DNA of 64,000 nucleotides from Scenedesmus sp. ARA3 (lineage: Eukaryota; Chlorophyta; Chlorophyceae; Sphaeropleales; Scenedesmaceae), in NCBI GenBank assembly GCA_004335835.1, contig RWJK01000301.1, forward strand, positions 62,001 through 126,000, given 5' to 3'. Shown here piece after piece: positions 40,681 to 53,145 of the stretch. A program made the translations under genes and the position numbers. The first letter of the stretch is position 1; the number at the start of each line of letters is the position of its first letter. The notes under the pieces are model-generated. The model did not search any database. It was given only the letters and a program-made list of their open reading frames with translations, and was not told where the DNA came from.

Positions 40681-42814
40681 CTACGCCACTGTCAGGTCGT
40701 CGTTCCAGTACACATGCAGCACAGGCACGTGATAGTCGGAGGGCATGTCCAGCGATTCAAACGCGCCGCTCTCATCCACCACGCCGTTCTCCTGCAGCGT
40801 CTTGTTCAAGTCCAGCTCGCGAAACTCAAACTGGCTGCCAGCGCCACCTGCAGCAGCAGTTGCATGCAAGGTTAAAGAGCATGCTCAATATGACTACTAG
40901 CCACAGCAGTGCACAACATGCACGCGTGTCTTTGTGAACAATTCGGGTGTGTATGCAAACACTGCATGTGCAAGCTGCTGCAGCGCCCCACGCACCTGCT
41001 GTTCTGCCGAGCGCCTTCCATGTGTAGCTCTCTGCATGCGCGTTGAGCGTAAGGTAGCGCTGCCGCACCTGCACACGCAACGACCCAAGCGCTGAGTCAT
41101 TGGGCACTGCTTGCACACCCCTATCCTGCAAGCAACTACTGGTTGCAGGGCTGCTTACTGCCCACGCTGCTGCTGTGCCTGGCAGCATCTGTTGCTGACA
41201 ATGTGTGTAGAGCCTGCTGGCCTCCTGCTGCTGCTGCTGCACTGTGGGCCCGCACCCCCCTCCTGCTGCTGCTGCTGCTGCACTGTGGGCCCGCACCTGG
41301 CCCACCGTCTCCTCGCTGGGCACCTCCAGCGTGTCCTCCTGCTCAGTGAGCACGTTCTTCACGCGCACCAGCCGCGTCTTGCTGCTCAGCAGGCCCACCT
41401 GCACAGCGCGGCGGCAGCGGCCGTGAACAGCAACTGTCAGCTCAATGCGCGCGGCTGTGAAAAGGCAGGCTGCAGGTCGACATGCCACAGGCACGCATGT
41501 TGCATGCATGTGCACTGCCCAGACAAGACACAGCTGCTGCTGCTGCTGCTGTGGACACTGCTGCTGTCATAAGCCAGGCCCTGACTGCTGTGCTGGTGCA
41601 GCCGCGGCTCACCCGCAGCGTGATGTCCTTCCACCAGGGCACCTGCACGCTGCAGTCGTAGCTGCTGGTGGGCTCCACAGGCGCCACATGCAGGAACAGC
41701 CCCTGGCAGCGCAGCACAGGAACACACAGCGCAGGGGGACAAACAGCAGCAAAGCCTTGTCAACCGGTGTTGCACTCCTGCAGGCCGCGCGTGCATGCTG
41801 TTGCGCTAGCATATTGTCTGTAGCTGTGCTGTGGTTGTGCAATCACGCAGCTGCGGCGCAGTGTGCTGCTGGTGTGTCTCATCCTGCAGCGCACCTGTGG
41901 GCAGTATGGTAGGGGCAGCTGCGTGTCAGGGTCACAGCATGTCCGCACATCTCCGGTTGTTGGGTCAAACCTGGGGATTTGACATGACACAGCAGCGCAT
42001 GGCAGACCATTGTTCAGCAGCAGGCAGCAGCCTGAGAGCCATGCTCCTGCAGTACTCCACCTGCTGCTGCACTAGACCATGCGCTGCTGCATGCCGTTTC
42101 ATGCTGCTACTACTTATGTGTCCTTGCTGAGTAGTGCCTTGCCTATGCAGATACTGTGCGCTGCGTTCATGTACGGCTGCGCTAGCTGTGCGTGCTGATG
42201 CATCACAGCCTGCAGGAGCATGCTAATCTTTGCAGCATGTGCACAGCACTGCCATGGCGCACACCAGTGGGATATGTCTGTTCCTGCTGCTGCTAAGATG
42301 GGCTCTGTGAGGCTGCCTGGGTGCTCCTGTGGGCAGGTTGATGTATACAAAGTGCAACAAGTCAGCCACAATAGAAACTGCAACAATTGGCTACTTGCTG
42401 TTTTATGCATGCGCACACGTTACAACACACATGAATGCAGAAGTCTGCATGAGACTGCCCTGCCTGAGCTGTGCCAAAAGACACATGCAGGTGCTGTCAT
42501 GCTTCCCTACCTGTAACAATTGTGTTACATCATAGACACCTCCATTGAAGGACAACCAGCAGTCTGTTGGGGTGTTGTGGCTTGCAACCTGCAGACAGCC
42601 ATGGCAGAACATGCTGAGCTCCACAGGCAAGGCAATCACTATGGCCCACACATTTGTGTCATTAAACTGCTGAAACATATGTGATGGAACCTGTGAGTGA
42701 CAAGTAAGTACATACCTCATATGGTGTGTAGTACTGCTGTAGCCGCATTCGTGCTGCCTGCAGCAGCACCCAAAGCAGCAGGTTGTTGACCCTCTTGATA
42801 CTCTGCTGCGACAT
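40681..42814 (-). CDS. CYB5D1: Cytochrome b5 domain-containing protein 1 (CYB5D1 homologue)
   Basis: Exons in transcript order are 42814-42716, 42588-42511, 42326-42265, 41970-41895, 41702-41613, 41398-41297, 41068-40996 and 40847-40681 (248 residues; 226 if the ATG at 42748 is used). YYTPYEVASHNTPTDCWLSF opens the b5 fold. The haem-ligand region reads EHPGS, with DISHWFDPTTGDVR further on. The second half, PWWKDITLRVGLLSSKTRLV, EDTLEV, AESYTWKALGRT, LQENGVVDE and HVYWNDDLT, matches the ubiquitin-like C-terminus of CYB5D1. Homologues are axonemal proteins with a redox role in ciliary motility, so the alga probably retains flagellar machinery, at least as genes. All junctions are in phase. It is divergent from the surface protein gene. 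Confidence 0.91.
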
Positions 42815-43138
42815 GTTCTCTCCCACTATTAGTTTATGCAGCACCAACGTAATCTATTGTACCATTATCAGACGTCCGTTCCTTCCGAGCTGCCTTCGCT
42901 TCTTGTTCCCGCCCAAAGTGCCTTATCGTCCCGCCAAATTGAAGTTGCATCATGAGCATGCTAAAACAGTGGGGCGACGTTAACGATAAGAGAACAATCA
43001 AACAACGCATTAGTCAGCTCGGCTGAGAGTCCTGTGTTATTGTAACATGAGCGTGAGCATTGGGCATTGGCATGGCGAACGCACTCAAATTCCAGCTGAC
43101 CAGATGATGCTTAGGTGTAGATTTGTCTGTTAGAGGCC
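42815..43138. promoter_or_regulatory. Divergent intergenic region between CYB5D1 and the surface protein gene
   Basis: The 324 bases between head-to-head starts are visibly more AT-rich than their surroundings. They probably carry a shared promoter; no named motif was recognised. Confidence 0.5.
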
Positions 43139-46100
43139 ATGCATCACCTCCTCCGAGCTGCGTGTCTGCTGGCACTGGCGCTCGCCTGTGCCGGTGGGCT
43201 GGCAGCAGCACAGACAGACTTCTTCGAAACCAAGTACACCTTCAGCACGGGAGAGAAGCTTGAGTTTCTTGCTGGTTCTGCAAGCTTGAAGTATTACCCT
43301 GCTCCGTCGGCAAACTGCACGAAGTGCTTCGTTGCCTTCAAGCTCGGCGCTCTGAGCGAGCTGGACGCGTTTGGGCAACCCATTCCAACGCATGTCATCC
43401 CTTCTATTGCGGACTTGACGCCTGCGGTCACCACTGGTGCGCGGGGGGCGTCCGGGCACGACATCCGCCTAAGTGCGTGAGGAGCAATCGCGTGAGCTGC
43501 TGACATTGTAGCATTGATCTGCAGGAAAACGAGTGTCAGGGGATTCTGAGTATGAATACATTACCATGACGTTCAGTGGTGACAGCCTGGGGGCAGGCCT
43601 GACCAAGGAGGCATGCCCCTCTCTGGAGAGCATCCTCAGCAGGGCACAGCAAATGGGCATCCAGGCTCCTGCAGGGTCCCTCATGTCTGGAGTGACAGGC
43701 CTCAGCAGTCTCAGCCCCCGCCAAGCTCCCAAGCTGTCAGTTGAGTCTGGCCTGCTGCCATCCAGCCTGGCGCTGGCAGGGGCAGACGGCGCGAGTGCAC
43801 TGCAGGCGCTGCTGTTGCAAGCAAGTGCAGGCCTGTACAGTGGCAGGAGGCTGAGTCAAGCAGAAGCAGAGGCAGAAGAAGTTCTGCTGCTTGAAGCAGC
43901 ACGAGCAGGTGCAGAAGCTGCATCCTGGGATGCAGCTCCATCCTGCGCAGACAAGCCTGTGGCACCAGCGGCAAAGTATGACAGCTTGAAGAGGCTGTGG
44001 GGGTACGAGGATGGCGCAAGCTGTGCATGGAGGGGTGACGCCAGCAGCACACCGGCTGCTCCAGCACCAGCAGCAGCACCAGCACTAGCAGCAGCAGTAA
44101 CAGCACCTGCAGGAGCAGCAGTAGCGCCTGCAACAGCACCAGCAGTGCCTGCAACAGCACCAGCAGCAGCCGCGCCTGCAGCAGCTGCAGCAACCAGCAC
44201 ACCAGTGCCTGCAGCGCAGCCAGCAGCAGCAACACCGACCCCAGCACCCGCACCAGCAGCAGCAGCAATGCCAGTCAAGGTGCTGACGACATCTGCAACG
44301 CCAGCCCCGGTGCCAGCGGCAGCTGCAAAGCCGGCAACTCCGGCCGCAACGCCAGCACCAGTGCAACCAAAGCCAACAGTGGCCCCTGTACCACAGCCTG
44401 CTGCTGCACCTAAACCTGTGAGTGCCACAGACAGGCTAGTTGCATTTTCAATGCTGATCAGCAGCAGCAGGGGCCAAGGCTGCTACTGCCCGTGCCTGAA
44501 AGCCGGTGTTACTCAGTCACTTTGCAACCACGTCTGCAGGGCATTTCTGGTAGTGGCTTGCCCTTTTCTATAACAAGAGCCTCTCTCTCGCAGGCCCCCA
44601 AAGCATTGCGTGGCCTACCTGCACCCTCTTGCCAATGTATGATGCTGTTGCTGCTGCAGGCGCCAGCACCCGTGGCAGCTCCCACCCCACCCAAGCCAGC
44701 CCCCGTGCCAGCCCCACCAGCCAAGCCAGTGGAGCCTGTGCGCCTGCCGGTGGTGGTGGCGCCACCACCCGCGCCCGCGCCTGCGCCTGCAGCGCTTCCA
44801 GTTGCCAGCCTGCTGCCGCTGAGCAGGCAGCTGCCCGCGCAGCATCAGCAGATGCTGGTCGACCCCAATGCCAGAGGCGTTCCCAGCCTCAGGATCACCT
44901 TCATGTTTGGCTTCACAGCCAACAAGACCTTCCCCTATGGCCTGGGCCGCACTGTGTCTGCGCCCCAGGGCAGCATCAAGTGGAGCCTGGAGGCCAACAA
45001 CTGGTGAGGTGGCACACGGCTGCTGCAGTCTGCTGCGCTCCGCAACATGCGCTGCAGTGGATGGAGAGTATGCAAGTGACACCTCTCTGCTGCCAATTTT
45101 GTGCAGCCTGCTGCTCTGGTTACGGCAGACTATGATGCAAGCTGGCAATGCTAAGCCATGTGCTGCTGCTGCAGGCCGTTCTGCTCCCTGTACAACACGC
45201 TCAAGCTGGAGCTGGTGGCAACGTCAACTGTGAGGGAGAATGACGCGCAGTTCACGTTCAACGCCAACACAGGTGAGGCTGCAGCGTGCTGCTCCAGCAG
45301 CCGTGTGGTACAGTGCGTGCTGTGCCACGCCCTGCACAGCACCTCCCAATTCATCAAGCAACAGCTGCTGACCGTTAAAGGCAGACAACAGCAAAAACCA
45401 CAGACTACTGTCTGTGCACGCAACAACAATGGCTGGCGGCGTTGCCTGACATGGTGCTGCTGCTGAGCCACCTCCCCCACCAGACCGCAAATATAACCTT
45501 TCGTACCTCCTGCGTCTGCAGAGACTGAGCTGCTAGATGGTGAGGAGGAGGAGGAGGTCATGATGGAGGGAGGGCTGCAGGCAGTGCAGGAGGCAGGCTA
45601 CTTCAGCGGTAACAGCAGGAGGCTGACACAATGTGAGGCGGCAAAGACCTCATGGAAATGCTTCTGGGTTCTTGCTGTATGTGACGCAGTGTGCCAGCTG
45701 TTGATTGAGGCATGTCGTCGATGGCGGCCTGCTGATGGCAGAGTGGCCTGCCGCGCTCACAGCTTCCCCCAGTGACCGCCGCCACGCTTGCTCCCCATGC
45801 CATGCTAACTGTGCGGCCCTCATTATGCATCACGCACCACATCTCCCGCTGCTTTCTCTGCTGCAGACGGCAGCTACAACAACGAATTCTTCGAGCCTGA
45901 GTCAGCAGAGGTGACTAAGCGCGCAGCAGTCGGCCTGCCGGCCCTGCCGGGCCTGGCAGGTCTTGCCGCGCTGCACGGCCTGCAGCTGCCCGCTGAGTTT
46001 GACCCGCTGGCTGCGCTGAGCATGCTGGGCTCGCGCAGCAGAAAGCCTCTCAAGCGCACCTCGACCGCCAAGCTGCTGGTCGGGCCTGGCCTGGCTGCCG

Positions 46101-46501
46101 CGCTGGAGATGCCGACATACTCGTTCACCAGCAGCAACTTCACGGGCGAGTCGAATGTGTCCATCGTGCTGGCACACAAGCCGCTCAACGGCAGCGACGG
46201 AGCGGCGCGCTTCAGCCTCACGTTCGGCTACTTCCCCACCAGCCTGTTCTATGACCCCACGCTGTACTTCAGCAACACCTACGACATGGAGCTCACAGCA
46301 GCAGACGTGTCAACCATGCCAGGAGCCTCCAGCAGCGGCGTGACCCTGGCTGCTGCCAGCTGCCCACCTGGCGACACACAGTGCGGCCGCGGCAGGCGTG
46401 GCAGAGCCACCACAAGTGCTGCAGAAGCCAGCGGGCCAGGGCTGGCAGTGCGGCTGGCACAGATGCTAGTGGCAGCGGCAGTGATGCTGCTGCTGAGTTA
46501 G
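43139..46501 (+). CDS. Secreted Ala/Pro-rich surface protein, probably GPI-anchored
   Basis: Exons are 43139-43436, 43525-44417, 44660-45003, 45175-45272, 45522-45608 and 45867-46501, giving 784 residues. A signal peptide (LLRAACLLALALACAGGLAA) is followed by a Cys-containing globular region. A long Ala-Pro linker (about residues 175-440, with AAPAP-type repeats) is likely hydroxyprolyl-glycosylated. Two beta-rich blocks follow (IKWSLEANNWPFCSLYNTLK and ARFSLTFGYFPTSLFYDPTL) with several N-glycosylation sequons. The protein ends in a hydrophobic tail with no charged residues after Arg (AQMLVAAAVMLLLS), as in GPI signals. Exon 3 has a second good acceptor at 44593, in frame, adding 22 residues. 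No known family was recognised; a cell-wall or extracellular-matrix role is inferred. Confidence 0.75.
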
Positions 46502-48521
46502 CACGTGCTGCTGCAAGATGTGCGTGCGTGTGTATGTATGATGCGAATGTACAGCTGCTGCTGTCGCTGGTGCTGGTGCTGCTGTGTATGTGTTGTGTGG
46601 CAGTGCACCGCTCAGCAGTGGCGCTGCCCCTGAACTCAAACCTCAACATGTGCAATCAGTGTGTACATCCAAGCTTGTACATCATGCCATTGTTTCAGCG
46701 ATGAGCAAGCCGTAGCGCATGCAGCAAAACGTTGGCCTGCAGGTGCAGGTGATGAATCTCCCTGGAGCAAGTTGACACGTGTTTGTTTTGTGTTCATATG
46801 TTGTGTTGTGTTTGTGTTTTTGGCCGACATGTACGTGGCCTGTAGCTGTGATGTATGTGAAAGGCAAGACTCTGGCTTGTGCTCTACTTACTACTTTATT
46901 GCACTGCGTGGGCGGCTTAGGCTGCCTGTTCAGCGGCAGGCGGATGCAATCTTAGGGCTCCGCTACAGCAGGCAGGTTGACTGGGTCGCTGCGTGTGCAC
47001 TCAAGGGTCCCAGGGTTTTATGAGTTGGCGCAGTAGCGGCTGAGCTGAGTGCAGCAGCGCTCAGAGAGTTTGGGCACCTTACGGATGCAAAGTTGTGCAG
47101 AGCAGAAGCACTGACCAAGTGCCCGTTTAGTGCTGCTGGCACATGCTTCAGTGCAGCTGGAACTGTGGGGTTTGCACCATAAGCTGAGATGAGTAGGGTG
47201 TGTTAGCAGCGCTCGTGGTGCTTCAACTTTGAAAGCGGGTGTCACACATATGCATAGTATGCAAGCATCTCTGTTGGTCTTGCCTATGTTGCCCTGCTTA
47301 CTTTATGCGTACAGGTGGCAAGGGGTCGGATGTCGATAGATTGCAACACTTGATGGTTAGCCACTGAAACACGTGGTGGCAGCTGTGTTTGATCTGCACA
47401 GCTTTAGACTGGTGGTTGGGTGCACAGCCAAATACAGGATGAGCATGTTTGGTGAACCCAGGGCAGTGTATGATGCCCATCGGGGTGTGTTTGACAGCCT
47501 TAGTTTTAGTTTCCCGGTTTTCATTGCACCACATGGTGTTGCCTGGCTTGCACGCCAGCAAAAGCCTTGAGGTTAGCATGCTTGCTGGTTATGTTAAGCA
47601 GTGAGCAGCTGCTGCTGGGCAGCTGCAGCCTGCCTGCATGAAAGGCTGCAGCATCAACAGCAGCGGCACGATCGCCGTGTTTCACGATCCATTATCATAT
47701 CTACAGGCTCCTTGGGCTGTCTCTTTGGCTGCAGTTTGCACTGTACCATACCTGTGCCGCTGGATGCTGGCACCACAAGTTTTGGGCGGAGGTTCACACG
47801 TGGACTTCGTGCCCTGACAGCACTGCACAGCCTGTGAGCCTGCTCAGGCCCCGCACCACAGGACCCAGGGGACGTTGATTGATCTGTCCTGGTAACGACG
47901 CCATGCAATCATATGTGCCAATTGAGTAGCACTGGCAGAACCAATGCGACCATGGTTGCAGGGACATATGCCTCAGCATGCGCATGCCCACCGCTGCAGG
48001 TCTGCCGTGTAAGGTTGCCTCGAGTTATGGGAGAAACTTGCATGTGCTACTTCAAGTCAAGTTGATGACTGCTTGATAACAATAACAGATGCAGTCGTCC
48101 CTTGCAGCTGTTCAACCCGACTTGTACAAGAATTGCAACTCACCATCATGATATCATGATATCGATGTTACCACAGCAACGTCGCCATCGGCCCCCTGTC
48201 CCACAGGAGCGGCTGAAATTGCAAGTGTAGGATACACGATGCTACGTCATCGTCAGTAGTTGCAGCCAGCAACAGACGCAGTCAGCGGCTGCCGTGCAAC
48301 CGCGCCGTGGCTGCTTGAAGCTGCCCTTCTGCAGAGCATACTCTTACGCTCTTGCTGTACACTAGGTAGGCTCCAAACCCTTGCACACAACATACCCCAG
48401 CTACCGCTGGCTGCCTGTTGCTGTCGTCGCAGCATCCACCATGGCGCAACTCCTGCCGCTGCTGCCACCTGCAAGCCTGCTGCTATAGCCTGCAGTTGCG
48501 TCAGATGACATGCTGCTGCTG
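46502..48521. other. Intergenic region between the surface protein gene and SNM1 (convergent)
   Basis: Two kilobases without recognisable genes. Locally AT-richer stretches and a cluster of palindromes lie near 48121-48166. The open frames have no family resemblance. Confidence 0.55.
48145..48160. repeat. Perfect 16-bp palindrome
   Basis: ATCATGATATCATGAT equals its own reverse complement. A second palindrome, CTTGTACAAG, lies at 48121-48130, and ATCGAT follows at 48161-48166. Confidence 0.88.
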
Positions 48522-51294
48522 CTATTGCAATGCCTGCTGCTGCTGCTGCTGCTGCTGGCCCTGCACCCAGGCATCCATGGGCCCAGATGCCTTGCCGCTG
48601 CTGGTGACAGCCGCCAGCATCTTGCGCAGCTTGTCCCCGCCGTCGTTGCTCACGCTGGGGATGATGCGGATGGGCTTCAGCCACGCCACAAACTCGCGCA
48701 GCTCCGCGCAGCTGGAGTGCTCGCTGTACGGCACCTGGAAGTAGCAGCAGCAGTAGACGCATCAAGCACAACACAACCATGTCTGAGACAACTTGATGCC
48801 TGCAATGCTGCTGTAACTTGACTGCACCGTGATGCAGGTAACGTGCACATACTGCGTACGCTGGTGCTGCCAACAGCACGATGGACAGCAAGCAGCAGGA
48901 AGCCCTGCAAGACGTCCCCAGCACCAGCTGCACACCTGCCCACCCAGCTCTCATGCACTGCCGCACCTTGTATAGTACCACCGTGCCGCGCTGCAGCCGC
49001 TTGCCGCCCTTCACGCTGCTGCTAGCCCTGCTGGCCTGGCCCCCAACTGCTCTGCCGCCACCTCCACCTGCAGTGTGGCTCCACCCCGTGGGCTGGAAGC
49101 CCACCACTGCGGTGTACCTGCCCTTGTAGCGCAGCAGCAGCGACTCCATGGCCTCCAGCGTGACCTGGCGCATTGGCACCTGCCAGCAGCAGCACATAAA
49201 CACAGTTTAGGCAGGTTGCAGCAGGCAGCCACATGATCTGTGCAATCGAAGCTAGCAGCGTATGCCGTGCATGCGGTTGCCGGCACAGGCCAACTGGGAG
49301 TCATACATGATGCCAGGTGCACAGCTGCGCACACCGATGCACAGTCAACTCCTGCAAGCGCAGGGCTTATTGCTGTCCTCACCACGTGTATGTTGGCCTC
49401 CAGGTGGTTGGTGGTCAGCAGCGCCGCCTGCTCGGGCGGCAGGTCCAGGCAGGCCAGGATGCTGCGCTTGGCCGCCGCCACGTAGACCTTGGAGCGCAGC
49501 GCAGCGGCCACGTGCAGGAACAGGCGCTCCTTGCCGATGGTGTAGCTGCCAAACAGGAACAGGCAGCGCGGGTTGAACGACTCCGCCTGCAAAAACGGCA
49601 GCAAGGTGCACAGAGTGGGCGGTGTGTGTGGGTGGGAGGCGTGCTGCCTTAGGCTGCAGCTTGGGCAGCCGGTAGCTCTGCGGCCCAAACACTCCAGGCA
49701 GCTAGCACGAGCGCAGCATGCAGGCAGCTGCCATTCCCTGCCAGGTGTTGCTGGGAGCCACGCTTAGTGCAGCTGCCGTGCGCCGCTGCAATCATCATCT
49801 CCCGCCCACCTGCACTGCGCGCAGCACCCACTGCAGCACCTCCTGCTGCGGCGGGAAGCAGTAGCTGGGGTCTGCATACGTGGTGTCCAGCACCAGCACA
49901 GCGCGCCCCACCAGCGCCTGCAGCGCCGGCTGCTGCTGCGTTGCCTCCCGCGTCAGCCGCGCATCGCCAGTGTGCAGCACGGGCGGCAGGCCGCCAGGCG
50001 GCTGCGCCACCACCATTGCCGAGCCTGGGCAGTGGTTGGCATCCATAAACTGCAGCCGTGTGCCTGCAGGGTATCAGGGCAGTTGCAGCGGGTTGCTCAA
50101 AAGTCATTACCACCAGCATATAGCACAGCTTGGCACTGCCATGCATAGCAAGGGTGAAGCTCTGCCCTGGCCTGCCCATCGCTGGCGCCTCACCTTCCAC
50201 GCTGATCTCCTGCCCCAGCGGCAGCGGCACCAGCAGCTGCTCCGGCACGCGCAGCTTCAGCCGCACCAGCGCCGCCGTGGCCGGCGTGCACAAGATGCGG
50301 CCCTGCTTGAAGCCCTTGCCCAGGCCCATGTAGTGGTCCGCGTGGAAGTGCGTGAGCACCCAGGTGCGGCCGCCACCCAGGGCCTTGCTGCTCTGGCCGA
50401 ACGCGTCCACGATGATGCTGGTGCCGGGCAGGCAGCGCCAGACGGGCCACCAGCTGGCAGTGCAGGTGCAGCGCAGCAAGCAGCCCGGGCATGTGCGCTT
50501 CAGCATGTTTGTTGGAGGTGTGACTCAGCAGGTTGTTAGAGGTGTGACTCAACAGATTATGTTGAGGTGTGCATGTTGGGCTGGTCAGCATGCAGTAGCT
50601 GAAGGTGACAGCGTGCTGTGGAACCAAGCACACATTGCGTGCTGCAGCACCAGCCAAATTCCTGCACATACCTGGGCAGAGGGCCGCTGCGGGTGCTTGG
50701 CAAGATGGCCAGCATCTGCTGGTCTGCTGCGCGGGGCTGCTGCGGCTGCGGCTGCGGGGGCTGCTGCAGCCGGCCGCCCTGGCCCAGCTGCATCTGGCTC
50801 TTGGGGCGCTGCTTGGGCTGCAGCGGCTGCTGCGGCGCAAGCACTTTGCCGGGTCTGTTGAACAGCGACTGCCACTGCTGCTTGGCATCACACTGCTGTG
50901 GCTGCCCCTGCCGCTGCTGGCCGTGCGTTGAAACCTGCTGCTGTTGTTGTACATCCCCTGATTGCTGCTGCTGCTGCCCCTGCTGCAACCAGCCGCGTAT
51001 GCTGCTCTGGCCATTAGTGGCAGCTGTGCGCAGGTGATTACTACCATTAGTGCGCTGGCGTGCTGCTATGTTGCAAGCATGTGCTTGCACAGGCTGCAGT
51101 GGCAGCCCCTGCTGCTGCTGCTGCCCAGCCTGCCTATCATCTGCTCCCCATGCATCCGCTGCTGGCGGCAGGTGTCCAGCCTCTGCTGCTTGCCATGCGG
51201 CCGCATCAAGGTCCTCGTCAAGGCCATCACCATCGTCCCAGCCGTAGAGCTCGTCATCCAGATCCCGCTGAGGCTGCTGCTCCAGCTGAATTCC

Positions 51295-51327
<33 letters not shown>

Positions 51328-52743
51328 ACCTTCGCAGTCAGCGTGCGTGCTGCGCCCTGCTGCATGGTCAGCAGCTGCCGCTAGGATCAGCTGCCTCTGA
51401 GCTGCATCAGTGATGCCCATCTCCTGCAGCAGAAGCACGTCCTCAAAACTTAGCCGACCACATTGCTTTGCTTGGTGTCTGTGACCGATACATGCACACA
51501 CCATCATGTTCCGCACAATGACCTGCTGCTCCTTGGGCCTTTAGCTAGGCAGCGACATGTGCTATGGGCATGTGTGCCACAAGCTGCTGCTGCTGCTGCT
51601 GCTGACAGTCATGCTGTGGGCCCACCTCCAGGTCGTGCTCGTTGAGGTGTGGCAGCACGCTGAGGTCCACCTCCGCCGCAGCAAAGCGCCCAGCCACTGC
51701 AGCAGCGCCTATGCTCTCCAGCCTGCAGGGCAAGAGCAACACACAACAGGTCAATGGTTGGCTTGATGGATGCACCAAGCAACAGCAGGCACAGGCAGGG
51801 TGCAAGCATTGTGCACGTGCTCGGTGATGGCAGTGGAGTAGCTGTGCATCATACCAGCTGACAGAAGAGTGCGAATGCCACTAGCTGATCATCAGGTACT
51901 GCAGGCCAGCCAGCGCCGCTCTCACCATGATGCTACGTCGTCGTCCACATCTGCCACATCTATCACCTCGCTTTCCTGCTGCTGCTGCTGTTCCCATTTG
52001 TCTTCTGGTGCAAGTGCCGCTGCTGCATCAGTAGCTGTGTCTACTGGTGGGTCTGCCTCATGTGCAGCTGCTGCTGCATCTAGGCAGGCGTTCACATGCG
52101 CTGCTTGCCCTGCTTCTGTGCTGGACATGTCTGCCAACCTGGAGCCGCAAACAGGGCATGCTGCACTAGTGGGTGCATCAGAGTCAGCAGTTCCTGCTGC
52201 TGCTACTGCACAACCTGCTGCTTCTGCTGCTGCTTCTGCCTGGAAGGGGTTGGTCTGCTGCACTCCGCTGTATCTGCAGCTGTTCCGCTGTGCTGCAGGG
52301 GAAGGCTCTGCAACACCACTGTCTGGTCCCACATCTGGCACTTCCTGCTCAGGAGAGCTGACCAGACATGTAGCTGCAAGCACTGCAGCTGAACCGGTCT
52401 CTGCCACATTTGCTGCTTGTTGCAGCTGTTGTGTGTCATGCCTCTGCTGGTTGGCGCCTGCGCCTGCTGTGCAGCAGTCGTCAGCGCTGGCTACTGCAGG
52501 ACTAGCATGCTGCAGTGACTTCGCAGGCGCCTTGGGCGTGCTACCAACAGCTGCAAACGACTTGGGAGTCAGTGCTGAGCGCTTTGATGACGTTTGTGCT
52601 GATGCTGGTGTCTTCCTCTTCTGATTGCTGGTGGTTGCTGCTTTGTGGCTAGGTGTGTGCTGCCGCTGCAGAACTTTCAGGCGACGCTGTGCACGCTTGC
52701 AATCAAGCTCAACGAAGTCATCGACATCTTCCTCAACTTCCAT
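48522..52743 (-). CDS. SNM1: SNM1-type DNA cross-link repair nuclease with UBZ and SAM domains
   Basis: Exons in transcript order are 52743-51926, 51722-51626, 51423-50672, 50453-50194, 50063-49810, 49586-49383, 49179-48967 and 48734-48522, giving 936 residues. The N-terminus has a UBZ4-like ubiquitin-binding finger (Cys196, Cys199, His216, Cys220). A SAM domain is rebuilt by splicing (LESIGAAAVAGRF ... NEHDLEEMGITDAAQRQLIL). A long Gln-rich linker follows, then the beta-lactamase/beta-CASP nuclease: GTSIIVDAF, LTHFHADHYMGL (HxHxDH), MDANHCPGSAM, LHTGDARL, FLFGSYTIGKERLF and VPYSEHSS. The family trims DNA 5'-3' past interstrand cross-links. The SAM plus nuclease layout is known in plant proteins. 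The C-terminus ends in poly-Gln. Zinc-ligand motifs appear intact. Confidence 0.93.
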
Positions 52744-53145
52744 GCTGACATTGGCTCAGCACGCGGCCACGAGAACTGCTAACTAGGGTTGCAATCAGCA
52801 GGGCCGATCTTGTCGCTGCAAGCAGTTTGCGTGCTTTTTTGTGAAACAGCAGACCGCAGACACTTGATTGAGTCATGGCCTGCTCCACATCACCGCGACT
52901 GACAGCCTGATTCAAACAGTGTCATCGGGACATGTGGTATCTAGATAGTGACACCGGACGCTGCCTATCAGCTACCATTCGCCTCAGCTTTACTTGGTCC
53001 TGATAGATTGCGGAGACCATTTATCCTTGGTTGCTCCTGCAGGCAACCCAATGCCACTTCAATTTGGGTGTGGTTACATGCAGGATTCCCCATCCACATG
53101 CACCCTGGGCCTAGCTTCACCACTGTTGCCTGCCCTCACTGCCGG
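52744..53145. other. Intergenic region upstream of SNM1, downstream of the MFS gene
   Basis: It carries the SNM1 promoter and leader and the MFS 3' UTR with its poly(A) signal. Nothing else is seen. Confidence 0.55.
53074..53078 (-). terminator. Poly(A) signal TGTAA for the MFS gene
   Basis: TTACA on the plus strand lies about 70 nt past the stop of the minus-strand MFS gene. Confidence 0.55.
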
